Positions 53,001 through 62,268 are shown, counted from the stretch's first letter. The stretch is 64,000 nucleotides of DNA from Prorocentrum cordatum (GCA_963575745.1 CAUYUJ010017968.1:1-64000), one strand, 5' to 3'. Numbers and translations are program-made. Notes: generated by a model from the sequence alone, not told the origin.

Positions 53001-53254
53001 CCCGTGACTCCGGCCGAATCGAGAATTTCGCAAGACACCACGCGAGATCCGGTTGGCACGGCGTAGGACACGAACTTTGTGATCACACGGAACACGACGC
53101 CGAAGGTGGTCATGTCCTTTGTGAGCTCTCTCAATCCGTGAGTGGCCGTCACCGTAGACGTGGACTCAGGGATTGGTGCCGCGAGGATCGACGGCCCGGT
53201 CGCGGCCCCCGCCGCGCGCGCACGGCGCCTGGGCTGCGGCGCCGCGCTCGCCAT
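50035..53254 (-). CDS. RPA1: RPA1-like single-stranded-DNA-binding protein with Trp-rich tail, three exons
   Basis: Exons 53254-52789, 52442-52253 and 51337-50035 join with matching phases across two GT-AG introns (donors GTTTTC and GTATCC; acceptors CCAG and ACAG), giving 652 residues. Residues about 38-140 read like RPA70 OB fold A (RELTKDMTTFGVVFRVITKF, then SRVVSCEILDSAG and VYFIENGEVD). Residues 156-255 read like OB fold B (FSESLHNAVVVISKVSDVES, then IRADLDDGDIAISIWDELAE, GDRVLLK, YADFKYTNGRLHG). After that, about 250 residues hold 29 tryptophans in repeats of roughly 100 residues (CHWESWPAES / CSEWGAWPAEA, VEWSWKDWTAPE / VDVSWKEWTGPE). The end is acidic and Ala/Ser-rich, with KRAR before the stop. 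The usual RPA70 zinc-ribbon fold C is not seen. The start ATG at 53254 is the one nearest the fold; N-terminal RPA70N is absent. Likely nuclear. Confidence 0.75.
51338..52252 (-). other. Intron 2 of the RPA1-like gene, repeat-filled
   Basis: Donor GTATCC after GDRVLLK and acceptor GATTAGCACAG before AACCCC. It contains AAGAGGCC-type repeat words (51395-51540) and a CTC array (51560-51765). Confidence 0.7.
51560..51765. repeat. CTC/CAT triplet microsatellite in intron 2
   Basis: (CTC)n with a short (CAT)n part at 51715-51735. Confidence 0.9.
52443..52788 (-). other. Intron 1 of the RPA1-like gene
   Basis: Donor GTTTTCGCC after the VEDLVLFS codons and acceptor CTCGCCAG before AGTCAC. Phase 1, 346 bases. 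Spliced reading VEDLVLF-SESLHNAVVV is continuous with the OB-fold family. Confidence 0.75.
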
Positions 53255-53394
53255 CAGCAAGTGCCTTGAAAGAGTGGGACAAATAAGCCTGGCGACAATC
53301 CCAACCAATTGCAGTTGTGAGAACCGTCGTTGTGAGCCAAGAGCTACCAGAATAGGAAAAGAAGAACTTCCCCAACGGCATGCGCACACGCGGA

Positions 53395-53690
53395 TCCACA
53401 TGGGGACGGGATGGCTCCGAAGATGCTCCAAGAGGCCCGGAGACGACCCGAAGACGGCTCCAAGATGGCAACTAGCTCCCCAAGGTGGCCTCCAAGAGGC
53501 CGAAATCCGTGAAAGCCTGCACAAATCCAATGTTTCTGGCCTTCTCCACTTCTCGCTTCCCCGTGACCATCCGAAGCCTCAAGATCGCTCCAAGATTGCC
53601 TAAAAAAAAACCAAGAGAGTCCAAGAGAGCCCCAAGACGGCCCCAACAGCGCCCAAGAGCGCTCCCAGGAAAGCTCCAGGAGGCGATTTC
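53395..53690 (+). repeat. AAGATGGC/CAAGAGGCC degenerate repeat block
   Basis: GAAGATGCTCCAAGAGGCCC, GAAGACGGCTCCAAGATGGC and CCAAGAGAGCCCCAAGACGG: same words as 33830-34400, just upstream of the RPA1-like gene's ATG. Confidence 0.65.
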
Positions 53691-53965
53691 GTGACCGCCC
53701 GGGGGGGGCAACGCCACATCAGGGATCACTCTTTCTTGATCGATCTCCAGCAGGAACGCCCCACAAGAAGACAACTGAAAGAAGGAAGAGGAGGAAACGG
53801 AGGAAAAGGTAAAGAGGCCCCAACGACTTACACAAAGAGGTGTGTCGTTCGGGCCCCCCTGGCTGTCGTGCTTTTCACCCTTGTGACCGATCTCCGACAA
53901 CGACGTCCCACAAGAAGACCATGGGAAGAAGGAGGAGGAGAAAACGGAGGAAAAGGTAGAGGGGT

Positions 53966-54321
53966 CCCAAGCTAAGTGGAGTACCTCGGAGTACCTCTTG
54001 AAGGGCATTCTCCCAAACCATAGTTTTCATGCGAAAGCCTGGGTCCCGCTAAGTGGAGTGCCTCGGAGTTCCTCTTGAAGGTTGTTTTCCCAAACAATAG
54101 GTTTCAGCTACGCGGAGTACGTGGGAGTACCTCTTGCAGGGTGTTTCCCCAAACAATGGGTTTCATGCGAAAGCCTGGGTCCAGCTACGTAGAATACCTC
54201 GGAGTACCTCTTGGAAGGTGTTTGCCTAAACAATAGGTCGCATGCGAAAGCCTGGGTCCAGCTAAGTGGAGTACCTCGGAGTACCTCTTGAAGGGTGTTT
54301 TCCCAAACAATAGGTTTCATG
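53966..54321 (+). repeat. 76-bp tandem satellite, array 2 (cut by assembly gap)
   Basis: Four to five units of the same satellite as 48743-49285, ending at the N run within a unit (TAGGTTTCATG). The true array length is unknown. Confidence 0.9.
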
Positions 54322-54421
54322 NNNNNNNNNNNNNNNNNNNNNNNNNNNNNNNNNNNNNNNNNNNNNNNNNNNNNNNNNNNNNNNNNNNNNNNNNNNNNNN
54401 NNNNNNNNNNNNNNNNNNNNN
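54322..54421. other. Assembly gap (100 N)
   Basis: Exactly 100 N, the usual placeholder for a gap of unknown size, inside or next to the satellite. Linkage across it rests on scaffolding. Confidence 0.98.
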
Positions 54422-54427
54422 AAACAA

Positions 54428-54564
54428 ACCTACCTCGATTTTGACCACCATCGCTTCCAAGAGATACTAAGCGATGCCAAACTACGGCCTGCGCTGGTCA
54501 GGCCGCTTGACGAGGAGGCGCGTGGTATGGCTTGGTTTCGCCTGGAAGCGAAAGCGGGGTAGGT
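54428..54564. mobile_element. 137-bp TIR element family C, copy 2
   Basis: Same length and ends as 3054-3190, roughly 90 percent identical by eye, including AATTCACGCTCTGAA to its right. Confidence 0.8.
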
Positions 54565-54690
54565 AATTCACGCTCTGAATGTTTGTCTATTTATGAACGA
54601 GAACAAAAGAACTACAACAAACATCAAAAAGCAATGGTCCCCAGACTATATTTTATAACTGTTTTTGAATTGTCCTCCTGTAGGGGGACG

Positions 54691-54819
54691 GGCCCGAGCT
54701 CGTGCTGCCCCAGGGGGGGCCTGCCCGCGGCGTGCAGCACCTCGCAGAGCTGCCGCAGGGCGCCGAGGGCGTCGGGGTGCCCCGCGCCCAGGGCGCGCTC
54801 GAGCGCCTCGAGCGCGCGC
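54691..54819 (-). CDS. TPR-repeat exon (kinesin-light-chain type), partial
   Basis: After a CCCCAG acceptor the minus strand reads RRALEALERALGAGHPDALG, then ALRQLCEVLHAAGR. This is the TPR signature of KLC-like proteins (Ala/Leu helix, G-x-x-HPDAL turn, second helix ending AAGR). A GT donor is possible near 54690. Probably one exon of a larger minus-strand gene or an exon relic. Confidence 0.55.
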
Positions 54820-54865
54820 CTGGGGCCGGGCAGCAGGCGACGACAACCACGTCGAGGACAGCTTT

Positions 54866-55060
54866 TGTATACATACATACATACATACATACATACATAC
54901 ATACATGCATGCATGCATGCATGCATGCATGCATGCATGCATGCATGCATGCATACATACATACATACATGCATACATACACGCATACGTACATACATGC
55001 GTACATGCACACGTACATGCATACATACATGCATACATACATACCATGTATACACATACA
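54866..55060. repeat. ATAC/ATGC tetranucleotide microsatellite
   Basis: (ATAC)n, then (ATGC)n, then mixed ATAC/ATGC/ACGT words. The (ATGC)n core is self-complementary. Confidence 0.92.
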
Positions 55061-55270
55061 GGTAATGTGTCCAAAAAAGTAGCGAACCCAGCGGCGGGGA
55101 CCGGTGGTCACAAGAGCGCGGAGGAGCCGGAGGAGGAAGAGGAGGAGGACCAGGGAGACCAAGCAGCGCGCCCCGGCGAGCGCGTGGGGTCGACAGCAGC
55201 GCACGGCGGCCGCCACCGAGGACACACCCTTTGGAGGGAAAAGAAGCCCGAACTTGGACGACTCGAACTG
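55061..55270. other. No recognisable gene
   Basis: GGA-rich start, otherwise unremarkable. Confidence 0.5.
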
Positions 55271-55430
55271 GCCTGACGGGACCGTCAGAAAAACGACGAG
55301 ACCAAATCTGAAATTTGGCGAGAACTCCTGCTGCAAAGGTCCCAGCAAAACTGGACCGTCAAAATCCAGGACGGGCCTGTCGAAAAGCACCGCAAAAATT
55401 GAATTGCGGCGAACTCGAGTCTGACGGTTC
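55271..55430 (+). repeat. Interspersed repeat family E, copy 2
   Basis: Counterpart of 10165-10325 (ATCTGAAATTTGGC, AAAACTGGACCGTC, GTCGAAAAGC). Confidence 0.65.
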
Positions 55431-55809
55431 CCGGACCCTGGCTTGCGCATGCCAGCAATCGTCAGAACATCGGGACCAGCTTAATACTGCTTCCAGGGCT
55501 CGAAATAAACAGTGTTTTCCGTGTTCGTGCTGCGTTCTTTCTCCTCCGCTCTGTCTTCGTTCTGCCTTCGCTGCGAAACGAAATCTGAAAGAAAACGGTC
55601 CACGAAATCGCCAGGACGCCGCTCGGCTCGCGCCCTGACTGGCTGCGGTCGACGTGGGCGTCGCAGACTGCCAAATCGGCAAAACCGACACCCAGAGGGT
55701 TCGGGCCGAGGTCGATGGGCTCTCCCCCCGGAGGGGCCCCGTCGACCCGTCGTCCGGGCGTTCTATCGTCCTGATGTCTCATCGCCCCATCGTCCTCTCG
55801 TCCTACCGC
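55431..55809. other. No recognisable gene
   Basis: No motif found. Confidence 0.5.
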
Positions 55810-55957
55810 CCACGAGGAACCCAACCCCGAGACCCCAGGACGTCCGTTGATTCGGTTGTGGGAGCGCCACGCTTTTCACAGCAGAACCATCGGAACCGAA
55901 GAGACCCAGGGCACCCTGGAGGCAAGCGGGGCGTTTCTTGGCATGGGTCTCCACTGC
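55810..55957 (+). mobile_element. TIR element family D, left-truncated copy
   Basis: Shares GAGACCCCAGGACGTCC, CGCCACGCTTT, AGGGCACCCTGGAGGCAAGC and TTTCTTGGCATGGGTCTCCA with the full copy at 60804-60985. The left inverted repeat is not recognisable. Confidence 0.7.
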
Positions 55958-56322
55958 ATCGGCCCCTCGGCCTACCGTCCTATCGTCCCATGGTCCTGTC
56001 GCCCCATCCGCCCTGCGCTCCGAACACCCTGTGCACTCTTTTTTACCGTCTAGCGAAGCCCAGTGGCACAGGAGGACACAGCAGAGAGGGAGGAGGCAGG
56101 GGGAGGGGGAGACTCGGGGGAAAAACCGCAGCCTCCAGGAGGGCGAGAACTGATTCTCTCTAATCGCCCTGTCGTCCACCCGTCTCAGAAGGATGCGGCA
56201 TAAGGCTGCCAGGCCCCGGGAAGGCCGCTTTTCGAAGTTTCCCGCGCGGGGCGCGGCCCGCGAAAGCGGCCGGGGACGCAGGGGCACCCCTGGGAAGGTT
56301 GCCCAATCCTTACCACTCGCCA

Positions 56323-56440
56323 TCGCTCGGATGTTCACTTCCCGTGCATTTATCGGTTTCGTGCGTGTTTTTTGTTGCTCGATGGTTCAGGGTGGTCCTC
56401 GATGGTTCTCGCCGAGGAAAAAAAGCACATGTCCGAGCGA
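56323..56440. mobile_element. Short TIR element family B, copy 3
   Basis: Bounded by TCGCTCGGAT and GTCCGAGCGA. The interior matches 671-786 and 11014-11134. Confidence 0.65.
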
Positions 56441-56966
56441 TGCCAGGACCATGCGGGTTGACTGTGTCGGCCCAGCGCCCCGCGCTCCCAACACCCCGTG
56501 CCCACGTCGCCCCTGTCATCCATCCCGTCGTCCCCGTCGCCGCGTCGCCCTGCCCTCCCGGCGCCGCCCATCGCCTGCCAGGGCACTCCCCGAACGGAGG
56601 CCCTCCCAGAGCTGCGTGATTGGCGCCAGCGTGTGCTCGTCTGCCGAGGCCCCTCCGCACGACGCGGGCGCTGCGGCCCAGCGGGGCAACACGCACGCTC
56701 GGGCTGCGCAACGTGCGGGTCGGGCGAAAGGGGGAGATAGCAAAGGAGAGGTTTGAGAATCAGCTCACGTAGCTGATTTTCCTGGCGCCTCCCGGCGACG
56801 GGAGGCGCCCATGTATCGAGGAGTGGGCCCGGCGGCGGGGCCGAAACCAGCTGCATGCAGCAAATGTTGTATCCCCCCCTTTCCCAATCCCCCCCTTTCG
56901 TCCGGCCCGAGCAACGTACGGTTCAAGGATCATCGGCTGCGGTTGCGCTTCTTTTTGAGCGTCGCT
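56441..56966. other. No firm gene; faint TPR-like string
   Basis: A minus-strand reading ADEHTLAPITQLWEGLRSG (about 56590-56650) has the spacing of a TPR first helix and sits between other TPR exon blocks. Too short to call. Confidence 0.35.
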
Positions 56967-57150
56967 CACAGCAGGGGCTCGACCTCAAGAGACCTTCCAC
57001 AAGAAACCCAGCCCTGAGACCTCAGGACGTCAAATTATTTCTGGTGTGGGTACGTACGTTACGCTTTCCATCGCAAAACCATCGCAAGCGAAGAAACCCA
57101 AGGCACCCTGGAGGCAAGCAGGGTGTTTCTTGGCATGGTCTTCCACTGTA
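56967..57150 (+). mobile_element. TIR element family D
   Basis: CACAGCAGGGGCTCGACC at the left and GGTCTTCCACTGTA at the right; interior as in 60804-60985. Confidence 0.7.
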
Positions 57151-57495
57151 ATGGGGGGGCGATAGATGGCGGGAGGGAAGGTGCACTTGTCTCGGGCCCT
57201 AAGAGCCCCCTTTGGACTTAAAAGGCCCCTTCAGGAGCCCTGTAGGGCCCCTTTTCTGCAACCCTTGCTGCCCCATCTATCTCGGCCGCGAGCGAGGGGA
57301 GGAAGTGAGAAAGAGAAGGCCTTCTCAGAAGGCGGCGGGACTTCTCAGAAGCCCTCTGGCCTTCTGAGAGGTCATCGGGAATGCCGTGGAAAACCTCTCC
57401 AAGGCCGGCGGACTTCCAAGCCTTCTGAGAAGGCCCGCCCCCTCTCACTTACGCCCCAGGCTCACTGTCGCTTCTGAAATAGAGGCCTCCTAGAT
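57151..57495. other. No gene; CTTCTCAGAAGG inverted words
   Basis: Repeated GCCTTCTCAGAAGGC and ACTTCTCAGAAGCC words (57315-57440) resemble the inner element at 14870-14990. Confidence 0.5.
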
Positions 57496-57690
57496 GTGGT
57501 CCGAGTAGGTGGGATCGGAGGATCGCGCCGCATCGCCGATGCATCGGCGATACATCGCCGACGTGTCGGCGATGCATCGGCGACGTCGGCGGTGCATCGA
57601 CGCCGTCCGCGTGGAGAAAACTCGGCTACGCATCGAGCCGCATCGGCGATGCGAAGCGATCCTCCGGCCCCATCTACCTGGACCCCACCT
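57496..57690. mobile_element. TIR element family K, copy 1, with CGATGCATCG core
   Basis: Left GGTCCGAGTAGGTGGGATCG, then GAGGATCGCGCCGCATCG, is mirrored at the right (GCGATCCTCC, CCATCTACCTGGACCCC). The core repeats GATGCATCGGCGA and its complement. A second copy lies at 61026-61240. Confidence 0.75.
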
Positions 57691-58163
57691 GGGAGGCCCA
57701 GACCCCGTCACCTCCACCCGGGGGCCCGCCGCCGACTATCGTTAGGTCGGGCATGTCCTCCTACAGGCGGATTTTGGAAGAAAAAATCCGCCGATCCGGC
57801 GTGTGAGTTTCTGAGAGGGTGGACTTGAGCTCGCTCAAGCTTCGGTCTGCAGGGGGGGGCACGTGATTTCCGACGTCATCTCCAACGTTTCCTGGTACAC
57901 GGGGATATTTCCGACGTCGTTTCCGACGTTTTTCGGTACCCGGGGACAGGGGGGTATAGAAAACTCCACTTCCGGAGCCCACCCAGATCGGCGGCACTGG
58001 CCGGAGGCCAGCCCAATAAACCTAGGCAGAAATGGTCAGAAATGATCGCACAGGGATCGCGAAATCGTCCCCGACTCGATACTTGTCTGCGATTCTTGGA
58101 CATATCCTCCTGGGAAGGGATCTGCCCGACTCGGGAGCGGCCAAGAGGGGGATGTCCAAGAGG
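57691..58163. other. No recognisable gene
   Basis: Includes TCCGACGT(C/T)-rich words at 57865-57930 and a TAGGTCGG(G/A)CATGTCC segment (57743-57795) that recurs at 63302-63350. Confidence 0.45.
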
Positions 58164-58302
58164 GGGGGGTGCAAATCATGACCGGCGGCATGTGCGCGGC
58201 CCAGCGGGGGGGCCAGGGACGCCATAAAACAAGAAGGGGCGCCCTGAGATCTGGGGAAACATCATGGCCCCCGCCATGGCATCCCCCCCCCCCCCTAGTC
58301 AT
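58164..58302. repeat. Interspersed repeat L, copy 1
   Basis: ATCATGACCGGCGGCATGTG, CCAGGGACGC, AAGAAGGGGCGCC, ATCATGGCCCCCGCCATGGC in the order of 63181-63300; the last part is itself an inverted repeat. Confidence 0.7.
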
Positions 58303-58354
58303 CACCACCCTCTTTGCCGCCCCCGAGAAGGGATATGCCCGACGCGACGCCCAA

Positions 58355-58510
58355 TTCCTTCGCGCTGCCCGGGGTGCCGGGCCAGCGCCTCCGCCTCGCG
58401 CGCGCGGCCCGCGGCCAGCAGCACGGCGCCCAGGGCGGCGGCGGCCTCGGCCACGGCGGCGTCGGCGCCGCCCAGGGCCGCCTCGCGCGCGCTCGGCGAG
58501 CAGCGCGTGA
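58355..58510 (-). CDS. TPR-repeat exon fragment (KLC type)
   Basis: Minus strand: SAREAALGGADAAVAEAAAA, then LGAVLLAAGRAREAEALARH. These are TPR helix A/B residues (LxxxLxxxGR-x-x-EAEAL-x-R). The upstream edge merges into a GTC array with no clear acceptor, so it may be a relic. Confidence 0.5.
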
Positions 58511-58515
58511 AGGCG

Positions 58516-58568
<53 letters not shown>

Positions 58569-58640
58569 ACACGGACGACGGACGACAGCGGACGACGGAC
58601 GACAGACGACGGACGACGGACGACGACGACGACGGGCGAC
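58511..58640. repeat. GAC triplet microsatellite
   Basis: (GAC)n, then GGAC-based repeats to about 58670. Confidence 0.9.
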
Positions 58641-58670
58641 GGGCGACGGAGGACGTGGAACGGACGACGG

Positions 58671-59035
58671 GTGACGGAGGTGGGACGACGGAGCGCGAAC
58701 ACGTCGTATCGATCTTGGCCGCCGCCGATCTTGGTCGGCGTCGCGCCGTGCATCATCCTCGCAGGTCGGAAACTGTCGACACGGACCCTGACCAAGACCG
58801 GCACGGACGAGTTCCCGCGAGATGTGAACGTTTTTGGCGGAAGGGGGAGGGACGGGGGGGGGTCTGGCTCCGGACCTCTGCTCAGTGCGACTGTTTGGAA
58901 CCGTTCGTCCCATAAGGGAGACTCCATCTGCTCGCAACAGGCGCCAAGAACAGCCAAGATCTACCCCACGGGGGGGGAGGGGGGGGGTGCGAGGGCCCGC
59001 GCCGATCGGCAAAAGAATTAATAAGAAACGCTCAC
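58671..59035. other. No recognisable gene
   Basis: G-rich intergenic or intronic sequence between two TPR exon blocks. Confidence 0.45.
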
Positions 59036-59146
59036 CACATTGGCCATGGTCCCCGTGTTTCTTCCCTCGAGCCTCGCGCGCGCTCAGCGAGCAGCGCGCG
59101 AAGGCCTCCGCGTTCCTGTACTTGCCGCGGTCGGCGAGCAACCTCT
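59036..59146 (-). CDS. TPR-repeat exon (KLC type), 111 bases
   Basis: A TTCTAG acceptor is followed by RLLADRGKYRNAEAFARCSL, then SAREARGKKHGDHGQC, and a strong GTGAGCG donor. Length 111 bases with the same phase at both ends, as in a symmetric repeat-encoding exon. Best-bounded small exon of the TPR cluster. Confidence 0.6.
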
Positions 59147-59167
59147 CTAGAAGAAGAGAGAACGGCA

Positions 59168-59346
59168 TGCAGTAGGGGCCCGACCGCAAGAAACCTTCCA
59201 GAAGAAACCCAAACCTGAGATCCCAGGACGTCCATCAATTTTTGGTGTGGGGGCATCACGCCTTCCACAGCAAAAAAATCGAAACCCAAGAAACCCAGGG
59301 CACCCTGGAGGCAAGCAGGGTGTTTCTTGGCATAGGTCTCCACTGT
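59168..59346 (+). mobile_element. TIR element family D
   Basis: TGCAGTAGGGGCCCGACCGC at the left, AGGTCTCCACTGTA at the right; interior as in 60804-60985. Confidence 0.75.
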
Positions 59347-59359
59347 AAACAGAAATTTG

Positions 59360-59490
59360 TGGCTCTCCGCGCGGGTTTCTTGGACCTGCGCTGGACGCCC
59401 CTCCCTGGCGCGCGGAGCGCGCCAGGGGCGCAGCAGGAGGCGCCGCCAGGGGGCACCAGCTCAGATCCAAGAAATCCGCGCGGAGCGCCA
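59360..59490. mobile_element. Short GC-rich TIR element family H, copy 2
   Basis: GGCTCTCCGCGCGGGTTTCT, then TGGACCTG, is mirrored by CAGATCCAAGAAATCCGCGC and GGAGCGCC: arms of about 33 bases. The centre has a GGCGCGCGGAGCGCGCC inverted repeat. Confidence 0.65.
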
Positions 59491-59815
59491 GACAATAATT
59501 ATGTTTATACAGTGTATGTCGTCTTCGACTGCTTGTGCCATGTCTTCTCCGACTCTCGCCAAATCCCCGGCACCGTCAAACAAAAACGACTCGGGATGAA
59601 GAGCCGGTCCCGGGGAACACACCTGAGAATCTCTGAGGGGTCGCCTGTTTGGTGACAGACCGTGCCTCCCGGCGCGGCCCCGCCACCGCGCGGCCAGGGT
59701 GGCACCCCGGAGGGGGCCCCGCCGCCCGACGGGCGGCCTCGGAGGGCGGCCGCGGTCCCAGGACCGCGTGGTCACCCCGAGTCCCCACTGACGGGCCGAG
59801 CTTCCACCACCCCTG
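59491..59815. other. No recognisable gene
   Basis: No motif found. Confidence 0.5.
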
Positions 59816-59990
59816 CCAGAGGTGGGAGAGGGAGGAGGAGGAGGAGGAGGAGGAGGAGGAGGTGGAGGAGGAGGTGGAGGAGGAGGAGGCAGGAGGTGGA
59901 GAGGAATGGATTGGAGGAGGAGGGGGACGGGAGGAACGAGGAGGAGGAGGAGGGAGGAGGAGCGCAGGAGGACGGAGGAGGAGGACGGAT
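59816..59990. repeat. GGA triplet microsatellite
   Basis: (GGA)n with GGT and GGC interruptions. Confidence 0.9.
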
Positions 59991-60029
59991 CGCGGGGCAG
60001 GAGCGTCGGAGGAGCGAGTGTGTTTCTGG

Positions 60030-60195
60030 GATTTTTTTTTTTTTCCTTTTATTGGTGGGGGGGGGTTTTGTTTTGCTTTGTGTGGAGGCGCCAGTTTTGT
60101 GGTTTTGTTTGTGGGGGGGGGGTGTGTTGAGTTTGCTTTTTTTTTTTTTTTTTTTTTTTTTTGTCTATTCTTCTTTTTGGCGGTTTTTTTGAGGA
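60030..60195. repeat. T-rich/G-rich tract with T20+ run
   Basis: TTTTTTTTTTTTCC, G runs, TTTTG repeats and a T run of more than 20 at 60138-60162. Could be a retroposon tail but no body was recognised. Confidence 0.7.
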
Positions 60196-60803
60196 TCTCC
60201 CCGTCCTCCCTTCTTCCCCGTCCTGCGCATGATAGCGGTGGTGGAAGGTTGGCCCATGAACCACTGGCTTCGTGCACGGTGTGGTCACCGCACCATCTGG
60301 GGCCATCCGAGGCACCGATACCGCCGGTGCCAGAAGTCTCTCCCCGGGCGCGCTCTGGCCAGGACCTCGAGGAGAGGGTCCGGCCGTGGCAACGGGAGGT
60401 GCCCAGGAAGAGCAGAGGCGTCGTTGCAGTTGACACGCACACGTGATCAGGACGCACGATGAGGATGCAAGGGCCTCCGAAGGCCATGCCGACGCCTTGC
60501 GAGCGGGGTGCGGCCAGGCACTTCGCAAGTGCCTTTCCAGGGCTGCCAGCGAAAGCGGCAACTGCAGGGGAAAGACTCAAGGGTAGCCTTTGAGAACCGC
60601 TCATCCTCATCGTGATCCTAGGTTGACTGCATCGGCTACACGCAAGTGTGACCCTGTGTAAAGAGTGACCTTGGGTGCGCGGCTTGTGGGGGCCGCGGGG
60701 GACCAAACACAAGCGCGCAAGCCGCCACCATCGCAATCGCGCTCAGCGATCGGGGGACCCCGCTGGGCCCGCATCAAAAGCCACTCTGGCGAAAGGTTGC
60801 TCT
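60196..60803. other. No recognisable gene
   Basis: No motif found. Confidence 0.5.
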
Positions 60804-60985
60804 TACAGTGGAGGCCAGTGTCCACAAGAAACCTTCCACAACAAACCCAACCCTGAGACCCCAGGACGTCCATCAATGTGTGGTGTGGAACGCCACGCTT
60901 TCCATGGCAAAACAATCGAAACCCAGGGAACCCCAGAGCACCCTGGAGGCAAACAAGGTGTTTCTTGGCATGGGTCTCCACTGTA
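60804..60985 (+). mobile_element. TIR element family D, best copy
   Basis: TACAGTGGAGGCCAGTGTCC at the left and TGGGTCTCCACTGTA at the right form the terminal inverted repeat, and the next block (AAGAAAC/GTTTCTT) also pairs. About 182 bp, with relatives at 55810, 56967 and 59168. Confidence 0.8.
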
Positions 60986-61025
60986 CGTGTAGTCGACTGT
61001 ATGCCGCTAGAAGCCTCCTTGATGG

Positions 61026-61240
61026 GGTCCGAGTAGATGGGATGGGGTCGAAGGATCTCGCCGCATCGTCGATGCATCGCCGATGCATCGGCGATACATC
61101 GGCCATGCACTGGCGACGTCGGCGATACATCCGCGAGGTCGGCGTGGAGAAAATTGGGCCCAACCTCGAGCCGCATCGCCGATGCATCGCCGATGCATCG
61201 GCGATGCGGCGCGATCCTCCGACCCCATCTGCTCCGACCC
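61026..61240. mobile_element. TIR element family K, copy 2
   Basis: As 57496-57690: GGTCCGAGTAGATGGGATGG at the left, CCCCATCTGCTCCGACCCC at the right, with a core of CATCG(C/G)CGATGCATCG palindromic units. Confidence 0.8.
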
Positions 61241-61271
61241 CAGCTGGGAGGCCCAGCAATGCCTCCTCCAC

Positions 61272-62251
61272 CCCCGAGCCTCGCCAGGTCGAGCAGCAGC
61301 GCCAGCGCCAGCGGGTGCTCCGCCCCCAGCGCGGCCTGCGCGCTCCGCAGCGCCTCCCCGAGCAGGCGCTCGCTCTCCCGGCCGCGGCCCAGCCGCTCCA
61401 GCAGCGCCGCCGCCGCCCGGCGCGCGCCCAGCGCCTGCGGGTGCCCCGGGCCGAGCAGCGCCTCGTGGCCCTCCAGGGCCCGCCGCCGCAGCGGCAGCGC
61501 CTCCTCCGGCCGCCCGCGCGCCTCCAGCAGCCCCGCCAGCGCGGCCGCGGCGGCGAGCGCGGCCGGGTGCGAGGGCCCCAGGGCCGCCTCCCGTCCCGCG
61601 AGGGCGCGGCGCTGCAGCTCCTCCGCCTCGGCGGCGGCGCCGCGGGCCAGCGCCACCGCCGCGACCTGCTCGCAGGAGCCCAGGGTGTCGGGGTGGTCCG
61701 GGCCCTGCGCGGCCTCGCGGTCGCGCAGGGCCCTGCGGGCGAGCGGCTCCGCCTGCTGGAGCCTCCCCGCCTGCAGCAGGGCACCCGCGAGGCTGGCCGC
61801 CGCGGCCAGAAGGGCCGGGCTGGACTGGCCGGGCGCAGCCTCGTGGCGCGCCAGGGCCTGCTGGACGAGGGGCTCGGCCGCGGCGTGGTTGCCGCACGCG
61901 AGGAGGAAGCCCGCGAGCCGGCCCAGCGGCCCCAGGGTGCCAGGGTGGGCGTCCCCGAGCGCCTCCCTGCGGCCCCGCAGCGCGCGCCTGGCCAGCGCCA
62001 CCGCCTCCTCGTACTTGCCGCTGCTGGCCAGCAGGTCTGCCAGGGCCTCGGCCGCGTCCAGCGCCTCCGCGTGGTCCTCGCCGTGGGCGGCCTCGCGCCC
62101 GCGCAGAGCCCGCCGGGCGAGCGCCTCCGCCTCGTCGCCCTTGCCCAGCAGGCCGAGCAGAGCCGCGAGGGCGCCCAGGGAGCGCGCGACGTCGGGGTGG
62201 GAGTCCGGCAGGTGCGACGACTCCCGCGCCTCGAGGGCGCACCGGAACACC
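61272..62251 (-). CDS. TPR-repeat protein, main exon (seven to eight KLC-type repeats)
   Basis: About 326 codons open on the minus strand with repeats every 42 residues. Typical units read GDEAEALARRALRGREAAHG, then EDHAEALDAAEALADLLASS; and RPEEALPLRRRALEGHEALL with GPGHPQALGARRAAAALLER. This is the kinesin-light-chain/NPHP3 class of TPR, a protein-protein scaffold; partner unknown. An acceptor CAAG at 62256-62253 and a GT donor at 61271-61270 bound it plausibly, and beyond 61272 reading enters the family K element. Codon use is strongly GC-rich with regular third positions, unlike the neighbouring repeats, so it looks real. Confidence 0.75.
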
Positions 62252-62268
62252 CTTGCCACGATGTCGCG

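Noticed and set aside
54866-55060. ATAC/ATGC repeat as a telomere-like array
   Set aside because: Unit does not match any known telomere repeat and lies internally.
60138-60162. T run as the tail of a reverse-strand retroposon (SINE or processed gene)
   Set aside because: No recognisable body, target duplication or gene-derived sequence adjoining it.
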